A stretch of DNA of 64,000 nt from Chloroflexota bacterium (GTDB lineage: Bacteria; Chloroflexota; Anaerolineae; Promineifilales; Promineifilaceae). A model generated the notes under the pieces. That model did no database searches. It was not told where the DNA came from and saw nothing but the letters and a program-made list of their open reading frames with translations. Shown one piece after another: positions 16,547-25,102 of this stretch (position 1 is the stretch's first letter; each line of letters begins with the position of its first letter). The stretch spans positions 1 through 64,000 of the forward strand of contig JAJRVV010000197.1 of NCBI GenBank assembly GCA_024277135.1. Direction: 5' to 3'. The position numbers were made by a program, and so were the translations under genes.

Positions 16547-17222
16547 TTTGCATAAACTGCGGGTTCTGATCGTGGATGATCATGAAGTAGTGCGCATGGG
16601 TCTGATGACCTTGCTGGAGGATATTGAGTGGATAGCGGTGATTGGGGAAGCAGGTACGGCCGAGGAAGCGGTGACGGCCGTCAGCCAGCATCGGCCCGAC
16701 GTGGTATTGATGGATATCCGCCTCCCGGATGACACCGGCATCGCGGCCTGTCGCCAGATCACAAGCCAATGGCCTGATACCCGGGTCATCATGCTCACTT
16801 CCTACGCCGATGACAACCTGATTTCACAGGCGTTGGCGGCGGAGGCGTGTGGTTATGTACTCAAACAAGTGGGCAATCAGGCGATCTTGGAAGTGTTGAC
16901 GGCCGTGCGTCAGGGCAAATCGCTGCTCGATCCCGCCGCCACCCACCAGGCGATAGACCGCATCCACCGGCAGGAGCGAGCCAAACACGCCCCGGTCTTC
17001 AAGGATTTGACTGACCGGGAAATGATCGTCTTGGCTGAAATTGCAAAATACAAAGCTAATCAGGAAATCGCTGAGTCGCTAGGCATTTCCGAAAAAACCG
17101 TCCGCCATCACGTCAGTCAAATTTTGTCTAAATTGGCGGTGACCAATCGTGTTGAGGCGGCCGTTCTCGCCATTCGCCACCATATTGAATATCACATGCC
17201 TGAGAGAAAGGATCCCTTATGA
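16539..17222 (+). CDS. NarL-type response regulator
   Basis: A 227-residue response regulator, partner of the kinase before it. The receiver domain has D13-D14, phospho-acceptor D59 (VVLMDIRLP), T/S at MLTSY and K at VLKQV. The HTH is at about 163-222 (LTDREMIVLAEIAKYKANQ, then SEKTVRHHVSQILSKL). I chose the ATG at 16539 because AAGGGGG precedes it; the longer frame has no receiver sequence. Its stop overlaps the start of the next gene (ATGA), so the two isomerase genes downstream may belong to the same transcript. Confidence 0.92.
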   Translation: MIDLHKLRVLIVDDHEVVRMGLMTLLEDIEWIAVIGEAGTAEEAVTAVSQHRPDVVLMDIRLPDDTGIAACRQITSQWPDTRVIMLTSYADDNLISQALAAEACGYVLKQVGNQAILEVLTAVRQGKSLLDPAATHQAIDRIHRQERAKHAPVFKDLTDREMIVLAEIAKYKANQEIAESLGISEKTVRHHVSQILSKLAVTNRVEAAVLAIRHHIEYHMPERKDPL

Positions 17223-18325
17223 ACGTTAATGGCGCTCATTTTCGTACCATTTGGCTGCACCCTGACGATACGGCCGTGATCCAAATCATTGACCAGCGCC
17301 ATTTACCTCACCAATTCATCATCGAAAACCTGACAACGGTGGCGGAAATGGCCCGCGCCATCCGCGACATGCACGTACGCGGCGCCGGTCTCATTGGCGC
17401 CGCCGCCGGTTTTGGTATGTACCTGGCGGCGCTGGCCGCTCCCCGCGATGGATTTTTGGCCCATACGCTGACGGCCGCTCAAGAATTGAAAGCGACCCGG
17501 CCCACGGCCGTCAACCTGGCCTGGGCCGTTGCCCGTCAATTAAAGGTTTTGGATGGCGCGCCGCCTGAACAACGCATCCAAACCGCCCTGAATACGGCTC
17601 AAGCCATCGCCGACGAAGACGCCGACTTCTGCCGCCGCATCGGCGAACATGGCGTCTCTCTCCTCGCCGACATCAGCCGCCGCAAAAATGGGGAGCCGGT
17701 CAATATCCTCACCCACTGCAATGCTGGTTGGCTGGCTTTTGTGGATCATGGCAGCGCCACCGCTCCCATCTATGTAGCCCATGATCAGGGCATTGCCGTC
17801 CATGTTTGGGTGGACGAAACCCGTCCCCGCAACCAGGGGGCGCGGCTGACCGCCTGGGAATTGGGGCAGCACGGCGTCCCCCACACCGTCATCGCCGACA
17901 ACGCGGGCGGCCATCTGATGCAGCGTGGGCTGGTGGACATCGTCCTCACCGGCACGGATCGCACCACCTACACCGGCGACGTGGGCAATAAAATCGGCAC
18001 TTATCTTAAGGCGTTGGCGGCGCATGATAACGACGTCCCCTTTTACACCGCTTTGCCTTCTTCCAGCTTTGATTGGCAGATTGAAGATGGGGTGCGCCAG
18101 ATTCCCGTCGAGCAGCGGGACGCGGCCGAGGTGAGAATGATTCAAGGCCTCCACGATGGGGAAATCAAACAAGTGCTGCTGACGCCGCCGGACAGCCCCG
18201 CCGTCAATTATGCTTTTGATGTGACGCCATCACGATTGGTGACCGGCTTGATCACGGAACGAGGGATTTGCCCGGCGTCAGCAGAAGGTGTGTTGGGGCT
18301 TTTCCCCGAAAAGCGAAAAGGATGA
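17219..18325 (+). CDS. MtnA/eIF-2B-family sugar-phosphate isomerase, divergent paralogue
   Basis: A 368-residue member of the methylthioribose-1-phosphate isomerase family. The two catalytic positions are kept: C167 (THCNAG) and D247 (TGTDRTT). However, several substrate-loop motifs differ from true MtnA. RGAPAIG is RGAGLIG (54-60), GADRVAANGDTANKIG is GTDRTTYTGDVGNKIG, and HCNTGSLAT is HCNAGWLAF. It is therefore likely an aldose-1-phosphate to ketose-1-phosphate isomerase with a different substrate, for example 5-deoxyribose-1-phosphate or ribose-1,5-bisphosphate (inference). It overlaps the response regulator gene by 4 bases and is followed at once by canonical MtnA. Confidence 0.85.
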   Translation: MNVNGAHFRTIWLHPDDTAVIQIIDQRHLPHQFIIENLTTVAEMARAIRDMHVRGAGLIGAAAGFGMYLAALAAPRDGFLAHTLTAAQELKATRPTAVNLAWAVARQLKVLDGAPPEQRIQTALNTAQAIADEDADFCRRIGEHGVSLLADISRRKNGEPVNILTHCNAGWLAFVDHGSATAPIYVAHDQGIAVHVWVDETRPRNQGARLTAWELGQHGVPHTVIADNAGGHLMQRGLVDIVLTGTDRTTYTGDVGNKIGTYLKALAAHDNDVPFYTALPSSSFDWQIEDGVRQIPVEQRDAAEVRMIQGLHDGEIKQVLLTPPDSPAVNYAFDVTPSRLVTGLITERGICPASAEGVLGLFPEKRKG

Positions 18326-18327
18326 TT

Positions 18328-19374
18328 ATGAGCGCTTTTCGTAGTATTGAATGGCTGGAAAGCGGGGCGGTGCGTATGTTGGATCAGCGCCGCCTGCCGT
18401 TGGAGACGGTTTACCACGAGTATGGCGCGGCCGTGGCTGTGGCCGACGCCATCAGGGCGATGGTGATCCGGGGCGCGCCGGCGATTGGGGCGGCGGCGGC
18501 GTATGGGTTGGCGCTGACGGCCGTCCACACCGCCGTTTCCGATGTGGTAAGTTTACGAGCCGAATTAGCCGATTCTGCTGAACGGCTGCGCCGCTCCCGG
18601 CCTACGGCCGTCAACCTTTTTGGGGCGATTGACCGGGTGATGGCGCGGGCGCTGGATGATGCTTTGGCGACTGTTGCGGCGTTGCAGACGGCCGTGCTGG
18701 ATGAAGCCCGCGCCATCGCCGCCGAAGATGTGCAAACCAACCGGCAGATCGGCCTGAACGCGCTGCCTCTCATTCCCGATACGGCGACCATCATCCACCA
18801 TTGCAACACCGGCAGTCTGGCCACGGTGGATTACGGCACGGCGCTGGGCATCATCCGCACCGCGCATGAGCAGGGCAAAAAGGTGCATGTGCTGGTGGAC
18901 GAGACTCGGCCCCGTTTGCAGGGCGGCCGTCTTACCGCCTGGGAATTGCAGCAGCAGGGCATCCCCTTCCAGGTTATCGCCGACGGCGCATCCGGCCATT
19001 TTATGCGCCGGCGCGGGGTGGATTTGTGTGTGGTGGGCGCGGATCGGGTGGCGGCCAATGGGGATACGGCCAACAAAATCGGCACGTATAATCTGGCGGT
19101 GGTGGCGCATGAAAATAAGGTGCCGTTTTATGTGGCCGCGCCGCTGACCACGATTGATTTTGCCACCCAAACTGGGGATGAAATTGAGATTGAGGAACGG
19201 CCGTCACGCGAAATCACCCACATCCGCGACTGCCAGATAACGCCAGACGGCGCGGAGGCCGCCAACCCTGCCTTTGATGTCACCCCGGCTGGTTACATCA
19301 CTGCCATCATCACCGAGAAAGGCGTCGCCTACCCGCCTTTTGCCGAGTCGCTGGCCCGATTACGGGGAGAGTGA
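18328..19374 (+). CDS. mtnA: Methylthioribose-1-phosphate isomerase
   Basis: A 348-residue enzyme matching MtnA throughout: IRGAPAIGAAAAYG near 48-61, catalytic C159 (IHHCNTGSLAT) and D239 (VGADRVAANGDTANKIGTY), and the C-terminal FDVTPAGYITAIITEKG. It isomerises 5-methylthioribose-1-phosphate to methylthioribulose-1-phosphate in methionine salvage; some bacterial versions act on 5-deoxyribose-1-phosphate. No other methionine-salvage gene is in the window. AAGG six bases upstream supports ATG 18328; the ATG at 18322 overlaps the previous stop and is possible. It follows its divergent paralogue directly. Confidence 0.93.
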   Translation: MSAFRSIEWLESGAVRMLDQRRLPLETVYHEYGAAVAVADAIRAMVIRGAPAIGAAAAYGLALTAVHTAVSDVVSLRAELADSAERLRRSRPTAVNLFGAIDRVMARALDDALATVAALQTAVLDEARAIAAEDVQTNRQIGLNALPLIPDTATIIHHCNTGSLATVDYGTALGIIRTAHEQGKKVHVLVDETRPRLQGGRLTAWELQQQGIPFQVIADGASGHFMRRRGVDLCVVGADRVAANGDTANKIGTYNLAVVAHENKVPFYVAAPLTTIDFATQTGDEIEIEERPSREITHIRDCQITPDGAEAANPAFDVTPAGYITAIITEKGVAYPPFAESLARLRGE

Positions 19375-19570
19375 GTAAAGTTTTAACTCGACTTTATCCA
19401 TTTTTTCGAGTTTATAGTGTTTTCGTATTTTCATAGTATGTTTTTCGATAATTATGCCCAATGATAGGATATGATTATCCCCAATTTCGTTGTTTCGCAC
19501 TATCTGGCGCATCATCCCACATGTTTTCCGTGTGGCATGTAAACACCTTACCCCAAAATAGGAGTGGAAA
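19375..19570. other. AT-rich leader upstream of the glucose-6-phosphate isomerase gene
   Basis: The gap contains a weak inverted repeat (aactcga at 19385-19391 with tcgagtt at 19406-19412) next to a run of six T, which could terminate the mtnA transcript. It also holds several TATAGT/TAGTAT/TATGAT hexamers with no well-spaced -35. The Shine-Dalgarno site taggagtgg lies just before the start at 19571. Confidence 0.35.
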
Positions 19571-21211
19571 ATGATTGATTCATCTCATCTCCCAGGGCTG
19601 TCAGCCAACCTGGGCGATTATCAAGCTGCGGTGGACGCCGCCCTGGTCGAAATGGCGGATCGGGCGATCATGCGCCGCATCTGGGCCAAAGACCATACTG
19701 TCTGGAAACCGGAACCGGTCGAAATCGGCAACCGGCTGGGTTGGCTGGACATTGCGCCGCGGCTGGAAGCAGAGATTGGCCGGTTAACGACATTGGCCAA
19801 ACAGGTTCAGGCGGACGGCTTCACCGATGTGTTGCTGCTGGGGATGGGCGGTTCCAGTCTGGCCCCGGAACTGTTCGCCAAAACCTTCAGCGCGGAGGCA
19901 GACGGCCTCAATCTGAACGTATTGGACAGCACCGACGCCGACGCGGTTCGGGCGCAGGCGGCCCGGATCGATCCGGCGCAAACGCTGTTCATCGTCGCCA
20001 CCAAGTCGGGCGGCACGGTGGAGACGCTTTCTTTTTTTAAATACTTTTACAATCTGACGGCCGCAGCCCTGGGAACCGAAAACGCCGGCCAACATTTCAT
20101 CGCCATCACCGACCCCGGCAGCAAACTGGAAAAACTGGCGGCCGATTATCACTTCCGCGATACTTTTTTGAATGATGCTAACATCGGCGGCCGTTATTCG
20201 GCGCTCTCCTTCTTTGGCCTGGTTCCGGCGGCGCTGGTAGGGGTGGATTTGTCCACTTTGCTGGCCCGCGCCCAATCCGTCGGCGATGAACAGGCCGCCT
20301 TTTTAGGCGCGGCGTTGGCCGAACTGGCGCAAGCGGGCCGGGACAAACTGACGATTGCGGCTTCGCCGCCGATTGCCAGCTTTGGCGGCTGGGTGGAGCA
20401 GCTCATCGCCGAAAGCACGGGCAAGGACGGCAAAGGGATTGTGCCGGTGGTGGGCGAACCGTTGGGCAGTCCGGCGGTGTACGGGGATGATCGCCTGTTT
20501 GTCTATCTGCGGCTGGCCGGGGATGTGACGCATGATGCAGAATTTGAGCGACTGGCCGCTGCCGGACATCCGCTCATCACCCTGGATTTGGCGGACAGGT
20601 ATGATTTGGGCGGGCAGTTTTTCCTGTGGGAGATGGCGACGGCCGTTGCCGGGCATCGTCTCGGCATCCAACCGTTTGACCAACCCAACGTGGAAGCGGC
20701 CAAACGGTTGGCGCAGCGGATGGTGGCTGAATACATGGAGAAAGGAGAACTGCCTGCGGGCGACTGGGCCGACGTGACGGCCGCCACTCTGCATCAATTC
20801 CTGGCACAATCTCAACCTGGCGATTACATTGCCTTGCAAGCGTATGTGGCGCCCACGCCAGAGACGGATGCGGCGCTGCTGGCGCTACGCGCGGCGCTGC
20901 GCGACCGGTACCGGTTGGCGACGACGGTGGGTTACGGCCCGCGCTTTCTGCATTCGACGGGTCAATTGCATAAGGGGGATGGGGGGAACGGCCGTTTCAT
21001 CCAATTTGTATCTGACCTGGTTGAGGACGCGGCCATCCCTGACACAGCGGGCCAGCCGGATTCCACCATGACATTCGGCGTCCTGAAACTGGCCCAGGCC
21101 CTTGGCGATGCGTTAGCTTTGCGTAATGCTAATCCCAATCGCTCCGTCATACGCTTCCATTTGGGGCAAGACGTCGCTGCCGGGTTGAAAGCGCTGCAAG
21201 AAGAAGGGTAG
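19571..21211 (+). CDS. pgi: Glucose-6-phosphate isomerase of the transaldolase/PGI-fusion type, standalone
   Basis: A 546-residue isomerase. It has the N-terminal SIS domain motif LLLGMGGSSLAPE (about 94-106), FIVATKSGGTVET, the PGI segment GGRYSALSFFGLVPAAL and the loop ESTGKDGKGIVPVVGE. The sequence follows the PGI half of the bifunctional transaldolase/glucose-6-phosphate isomerase proteins (for example LHKGDGGNGRFIQF near the end) but lacks the transaldolase half. It interconverts glucose-6-phosphate and fructose-6-phosphate. The start has a clear taggag site. With zwf and two HAD genes downstream it forms a sugar-phosphate cluster. Confidence 0.9.
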   Translation: MIDSSHLPGLSANLGDYQAAVDAALVEMADRAIMRRIWAKDHTVWKPEPVEIGNRLGWLDIAPRLEAEIGRLTTLAKQVQADGFTDVLLLGMGGSSLAPELFAKTFSAEADGLNLNVLDSTDADAVRAQAARIDPAQTLFIVATKSGGTVETLSFFKYFYNLTAAALGTENAGQHFIAITDPGSKLEKLAADYHFRDTFLNDANIGGRYSALSFFGLVPAALVGVDLSTLLARAQSVGDEQAAFLGAALAELAQAGRDKLTIAASPPIASFGGWVEQLIAESTGKDGKGIVPVVGEPLGSPAVYGDDRLFVYLRLAGDVTHDAEFERLAAAGHPLITLDLADRYDLGGQFFLWEMATAVAGHRLGIQPFDQPNVEAAKRLAQRMVAEYMEKGELPAGDWADVTAATLHQFLAQSQPGDYIALQAYVAPTPETDAALLALRAALRDRYRLATTVGYGPRFLHSTGQLHKGDGGNGRFIQFVSDLVEDAAIPDTAGQPDSTMTFGVLKLAQALGDALALRNANPNRSVIRFHLGQDVAAGLKALQEEG

Positions 21212-21267
21212 AGAGGATAGAGCTAGAGATAGAGGGAAGAACTTCTCTTCCTCTCGCTCTAATTGCT
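21212..21267. repeat. Intergenic 'tagagctagag' word block
   Basis: Reiterated tagag/agagg words, with an imperfect inverted repeat (agagggaag ... cttcctct). The same lexicon fills 39086-39155. Confidence 0.5.
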
Positions 21268-22002
21268 ATGATTACAACGATGATTTTTGACCTGGACGGG
21301 ACGCTGGTGCAGACGGAGCGGTTGAAGGCGATTTCGTATGCGCGGGCGGCTGTGGTTTTGCGGCCGGATTTGTCTAAGGATGCAGTCGTTGAGGCGTTTA
21401 AGGATGTGGTGGGATTGTCGCGCCGGGAAGTGGCGACAGCTTTGGTGGCCCGGTTCGGGTTGGCGGAAACGGCCGTCACCCGTGTGGCTGAATTCAACGT
21501 CACCACCCCCTGGCAGGCGTTTGTCCAGATTCGGCTGCGCATTTACGGCGAAATGCTGGCTGATCCGGAGGTTATCCGGCAAAATCAGTGGCCGCATAAT
21601 GTGTCCCTGCTCAAAGAAGCCCGCCGCGTCTGCCGCCAGATGGCGCTGGCCACCATGTCCTACTGCCCGCAAGTCCAGCGCGTTCTCGACATCCTGAATT
21701 TGCGCGACCAGTTTGATTTTGTGGCGTCGCGGGATGATGTGGAGCGGGGCAAGCCTGATCCGGAGATTTACAATTTGGTGGCTGGGGAGCTGGCGGTGAC
21801 GCCGGCCGAATGTCTGGTGGTGGAGGATTCGCCGGCCGGGGTGCAGGCGGCGCTGGCGGCGGGGATGGCGGTGGTGGCGGTCAGTACCCCATTCACCCAA
21901 AAGCGGCTGCATGAAAGCGCCCTTTTACCCGAACATTTGATTGTGGATGACCCGGCCCGGTTGACGGCCGTTGTCGCTGAAATTGTTGCAAGCAGTCAAT
22001 AA
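21268..22002 (+). CDS. HAD-family phosphatase/phosphoglucomutase-like
   Basis: A 244-residue HAD hydrolase of the beta-phosphoglucomutase branch. Motif I is FDLDGTLVQTE (nucleophile D8, acid/base D10), with a helical cap (about 18-95). Motif III Lys is in RGKPDPEIY, and motif IV is VVEDSPAGVQAA. Between pgi and zwf it could be a sugar-phosphate phosphatase or a beta-phosphoglucomutase; the cap gives no decision. No strong ribosome-binding site is visible before ATG 21268. Confidence 0.85.
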   Translation: MITTMIFDLDGTLVQTERLKAISYARAAVVLRPDLSKDAVVEAFKDVVGLSRREVATALVARFGLAETAVTRVAEFNVTTPWQAFVQIRLRIYGEMLADPEVIRQNQWPHNVSLLKEARRVCRQMALATMSYCPQVQRVLDILNLRDQFDFVASRDDVERGKPDPEIYNLVAGELAVTPAECLVVEDSPAGVQAALAAGMAVVAVSTPFTQKRLHESALLPEHLIVDDPARLTAVVAEIVASSQ

Positions 22003-22025
22003 TTTATATAAAAACGGACAAGAAA

Positions 22026-23477
22026 ATGAACGAAACCCAGGAAACGACCATTGTAATTTTTGGCGCGACGGGCGATTTGACCCGGCGCAAACTCATTCCC
22101 GCCTTGTTTAACTCCTACGGCAAAAACCGGCTGCCGGATGAATTTCGCGTGGTCGGTTTTTCCCGGCGCCAGTTGAGCCACGAGGCGTATCGGGAACAAC
22201 TGCGGCAAGGGATGCTGGAATTTGCCGCCGAAGCGTATGACGCGGCCAAATGGGCCGACTTTGTCAGCCATGTGCGGTATATCAAAGGAGATTTGAACAC
22301 GCCGGTCAACTATGCTAATCTCAACCAGTACCTCCAGAATTCGGAAGCGGGGGCGGCGAACCGGCTTTACTATATGGCCACGGCCCCTCGATTTTTTGTG
22401 CCGATTGTGGAGCAGTTGGGCGCGGCGGATATGGTGTCCGAAGATGGCGGTTGGCGGCATGTGGTGGTAGAAAAGCCGTTTGGCCGGGATTTGCATTCGG
22501 CGCGGGCGTTGAATGAGGCGATTCATCGTGTGTTCCAGGAGCATCAGGTGTACCGCATTGACCATTACCTGGGTAAAGAGACGGCGCAAAACATCCTCTA
22601 TTTCCGTTTTGCCAACACCATTTTCGAGCCGGTATGGAATCGGAATTATGTGGACAATGTGCAGATCACGGTGACGGAGAGCGTGGATGTGGGGCATCGC
22701 GCCGGGTATTATGACCAGGCGGGGGTGGTGCGGGATATGTTTCAAAATCATTTGCTGCAACTGCTGTCGTTGGTGGCCATGGAGCCGCCAGCTTCTTTTG
22801 CGGCGGATGCGATTCGGAATGAGAAGGCGAAACTGTTGACGGCCGTGCGCCCCATTGATCTGGCTGATACCGTTCGCGCTCAGTATGATGGCTACTGTGA
22901 GGCGGAAGGGGTGGCTGAACATTCGCAAACGCCCACTTTTGCCGCCATGCGCTTGTTTGCCGATAATTGGCGCTGGCAAGGAGTTCCCTTTTATCTGCGG
23001 TCGGGCAAGGCGCTGGCCAAGAAAAACACGGAGATCATCATCGAGTTTAAGAAACCGCCGATCATCATGTTTGAGTTTGATGAAGATGGTTTTTCGCCCA
23101 ACATTTTGTCGCTGTGTGTGCAGCCGGACGAGGGGATTCATCTGAAGTTTGAGGCGAAGATTCCCGATGCGCGGCAGACGCGGTCGGTGGACATGGAGTT
23201 TCATTACCGGGATTCGTTTGGCGACGGCCGTCTGCCCGATGCGTATGAACGACTGTTGCTGGACGCCATCAAAGGGGACGCTTCGCTGTTCACCCGCAGC
23301 GACAGCATCGAAGCGGCGTGGCGGCTGATGGATCCGATTTTGCAAGGGTGGGGACAGCGGCCCCAGGCGTCGCCGCTGGCGGCTTATGCGTCGGGCAGTT
23401 GGGGGCCGGCGGCGGCGGATGCGTTGTTAGCGCGGGACGGCCGTGTCTGGCGGCATGGGTGCGGCGAGCATGATTAG
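22026..23477 (+). CDS. zwf: Glucose-6-phosphate 1-dehydrogenase
   Basis: A 483-residue enzyme with the NADP site IFGATGDLTRRKLIPAL (about 11-27), the catalytic motif RIDHYLGKE (about 177-185), VVEKPFGRDL, and the C-terminal domain features of the family (PFYLRSGKALAKKNTEI). Length is normal. It makes 6-phosphogluconolactone from glucose-6-phosphate, the entry to the oxidative pentose-phosphate route, and supplies NADPH. No 6-phosphogluconolactonase or gnd gene follows. The stop overlaps the start of the next HAD gene by 8 bases. Confidence 0.96.
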   Translation: MNETQETTIVIFGATGDLTRRKLIPALFNSYGKNRLPDEFRVVGFSRRQLSHEAYREQLRQGMLEFAAEAYDAAKWADFVSHVRYIKGDLNTPVNYANLNQYLQNSEAGAANRLYYMATAPRFFVPIVEQLGAADMVSEDGGWRHVVVEKPFGRDLHSARALNEAIHRVFQEHQVYRIDHYLGKETAQNILYFRFANTIFEPVWNRNYVDNVQITVTESVDVGHRAGYYDQAGVVRDMFQNHLLQLLSLVAMEPPASFAADAIRNEKAKLLTAVRPIDLADTVRAQYDGYCEAEGVAEHSQTPTFAAMRLFADNWRWQGVPFYLRSGKALAKKNTEIIIEFKKPPIIMFEFDEDGFSPNILSLCVQPDEGIHLKFEAKIPDARQTRSVDMEFHYRDSFGDGRLPDAYERLLLDAIKGDASLFTRSDSIEAAWRLMDPILQGWGQRPQASPLAAYASGSWGPAAADALLARDGRVWRHGCGEHD

Positions 23478-24135
23478 CCGGATTCAAGCCATCATCTTCG
23501 ATTTCGACGGCCTCATCTTGGACACGGAAACGCCGGATTACCGCTCCTGGCAAGCGGCGTACGCCGAGTTTGGGCTGGAGCTGCCGCTGACGGTGTGGCA
23601 GGCCAATATCGGCTCGGTGGATTTGTTCGACCCGTACCTCTATTTGGAGGAGCAGTTGGGGCGGTCGCTGGACAGGACGGCCGTCCATGCCCGCCGCCGG
23701 ATTTTGGATGATGAATTAATCGCGGCGCAGACGGTTTTGCCGGGCGTGGCGGATTATCTGGATGAGGCGGGCAGGTTGGGATTGGGGACGGCCGTCGCTT
23801 CCAGTTCCCGGCACAGTTGGGTGGATCCCCATTTGCAGCGGTTGGGGCTGTCAAACCGGTTCGACCGCGTATTTTGCCGGGACGACGCCGGCGATGTGAG
23901 CAAGCCGCACCCGGCCGTCTACCGGGCGGCATTGACCGGATTGGGGCTGCTGCCGGAGCAGGCTATCGCCCTGGAGGATTCGCTGAATGGGGTGTACGCC
24001 GCCAAAGCCGCGGGGCTGGCTTGTGTGGCTGTGCCCAACGAGATGACCCGCCATCTTGATTTTGCCGAAGCGGATTGGCGGCTGGAATCGCTGGCGACGA
24101 TGCCGCTGGCTGAGTTGTTGCTGCGGATAGGGTGA
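23470..24135 (+). CDS. HAD-family hydrolase, phosphatase/phosphoglucomutase-like
   Basis: A 221-residue HAD hydrolase. Motif I is IIFDFDGLILDTE (D10, D12 by count from MISRIQ), the cap domain includes LTVWQANIGS, motif II is AVASSSRHSW, the Lys is in DVSKPHPAVY, and motif IV is ALEDSLNGVYAAKAAG. It resembles the beta-phosphoglucomutase/GPP group. It is translationally coupled to zwf through ATGATTAG, which fixes the start at 23470. It is the second HAD enzyme of this cluster and only distantly similar to the one at 21268-22002. Confidence 0.87.
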   Translation: MISRIQAIIFDFDGLILDTETPDYRSWQAAYAEFGLELPLTVWQANIGSVDLFDPYLYLEEQLGRSLDRTAVHARRRILDDELIAAQTVLPGVADYLDEAGRLGLGTAVASSSRHSWVDPHLQRLGLSNRFDRVFCRDDAGDVSKPHPAVYRAALTGLGLLPEQAIALEDSLNGVYAAKAAGLACVAVPNEMTRHLDFAEADWRLESLATMPLAELLLRIG

Positions 24136-24235
24136 GGGGAGACTGCCGTAATCTGTACGCTTTGCAACCTTTCTTACAGTCAACGCATCCAACCTGTGTC
24201 ATAACAGACACAATTCGCAAACAAAAAGGTGAATC

Positions 24236-25015
24236 ATGGGCATATTCGATGTATTTAAGAGAAACAAACGCCAGCGCCGTCACGCCATACTTGACGTCAG
24301 CGATCAAAACTTCCAGACTCAGGTTATTCGCCGCTCCTACAAAACGCCGGTTATGGTAGATTTTTGGGCGGCATGGTGCGGGCCGTGCCGCCAGTTGGGG
24401 CCGGTTCTGGAGCGATTGGCCGAAGACCCGGAAAGCGAATTTATCCTGGCAAAACTGAACACGGAACACAACCAGCGCACCGCCGCCAAATATAACATCC
24501 GCAGCATCCCGGCCGTCAAGATGTTTTGGAATGGGGTGATTGTGGATGAGTTTACCGGCGCGCGGCCTATGCCGCTGGCGCGCCGATTTGTGAATAAGGC
24601 GACCAGCGGCGAACCGCCGGCCCCGCGCGGCGGCGCTCCGGCCAAACGGGTGCGGCAGGCGGCCCAGCATCTCAAAAAAGGGCGCGGCTTTGAGGCGTTT
24701 GTGTTGTTGAATGGGCTGCCGGAAGGCGCGCGCTCAGACAAAGCGGAAAAACTGCTGCCGTTGGCCCGCTTCCTGTTCGATATGGAAGATGGGGATGGAT
24801 TGACGGGTGTGGATGCGTTGGATGACGCTTACCTGGATGCGGCCGAAGCGATGATCCGGCGACGGCCGTCCGCCGCATTGGCCCATCTCGAAACCGCCCT
24901 CGAAAAAGGGCAGGCGATGGATCGCGCCTACACCATGCAGGTGATAGAGGGCATTCTGGCCCTTTTGGGGGAAAAGCATAAGATCACGATAGAGTACCGT
25001 GAGAAAAGCCTTTGA
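24236..25015 (+). CDS. Thioredoxin-domain protein, YbbN (CnoX)-like
   Basis: A 259-residue protein. The thioredoxin domain (about 18-122) carries the active CxxC in FWAAWCGPCRQ (C48, C51) and the cis-Pro loop SIPAVKMF. The rest (about 150-259) is helical with TPR-like repeats (AAEAMIRRRPSAALAHLETAL). The thioredoxin-plus-TPR plan is that of YbbN/CnoX, a chaperone-linked thioredoxin; many YbbN proteins have lost one Cys, while this one keeps both, so it may be redox-active. No signal peptide; cytoplasmic. AAGGTG precedes the ATG. Confidence 0.85.
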   Translation: MGIFDVFKRNKRQRRHAILDVSDQNFQTQVIRRSYKTPVMVDFWAAWCGPCRQLGPVLERLAEDPESEFILAKLNTEHNQRTAAKYNIRSIPAVKMFWNGVIVDEFTGARPMPLARRFVNKATSGEPPAPRGGAPAKRVRQAAQHLKKGRGFEAFVLLNGLPEGARSDKAEKLLPLARFLFDMEDGDGLTGVDALDDAYLDAAEAMIRRRPSAALAHLETALEKGQAMDRAYTMQVIEGILALLGEKHKITIEYREKSL

Positions 25016-25102
25016 TTTTAGATTTTGGATTGGGGATTTTGGATTGACGGCCGTCATTCACAATTAACCATTCACAATCCACAATTCATTATTCAACGCC
25101 CG
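25016..25102. repeat. Intergenic 'attttggatt' and 'cacaattcat' words
   Basis: Gap between converging genes made of gattttagattttggattg-like and attcacaattaacc-like reiterations plus one ACGGCCGT. No terminator hairpin is recognised. Confidence 0.5.

Noticed and set aside
19375..19570. Riboswitch or small RNA upstream of pgi
   Set aside because: Only a 7-base stem is visible, and no known aptamer core could be matched.
21996..23345. 449-codon minus-strand frame opposite zwf
   Set aside because: The plus strand encodes a complete, typical glucose-6-phosphate dehydrogenase; the opposite frame is rich in His/Arg/Pro and shows no domain.
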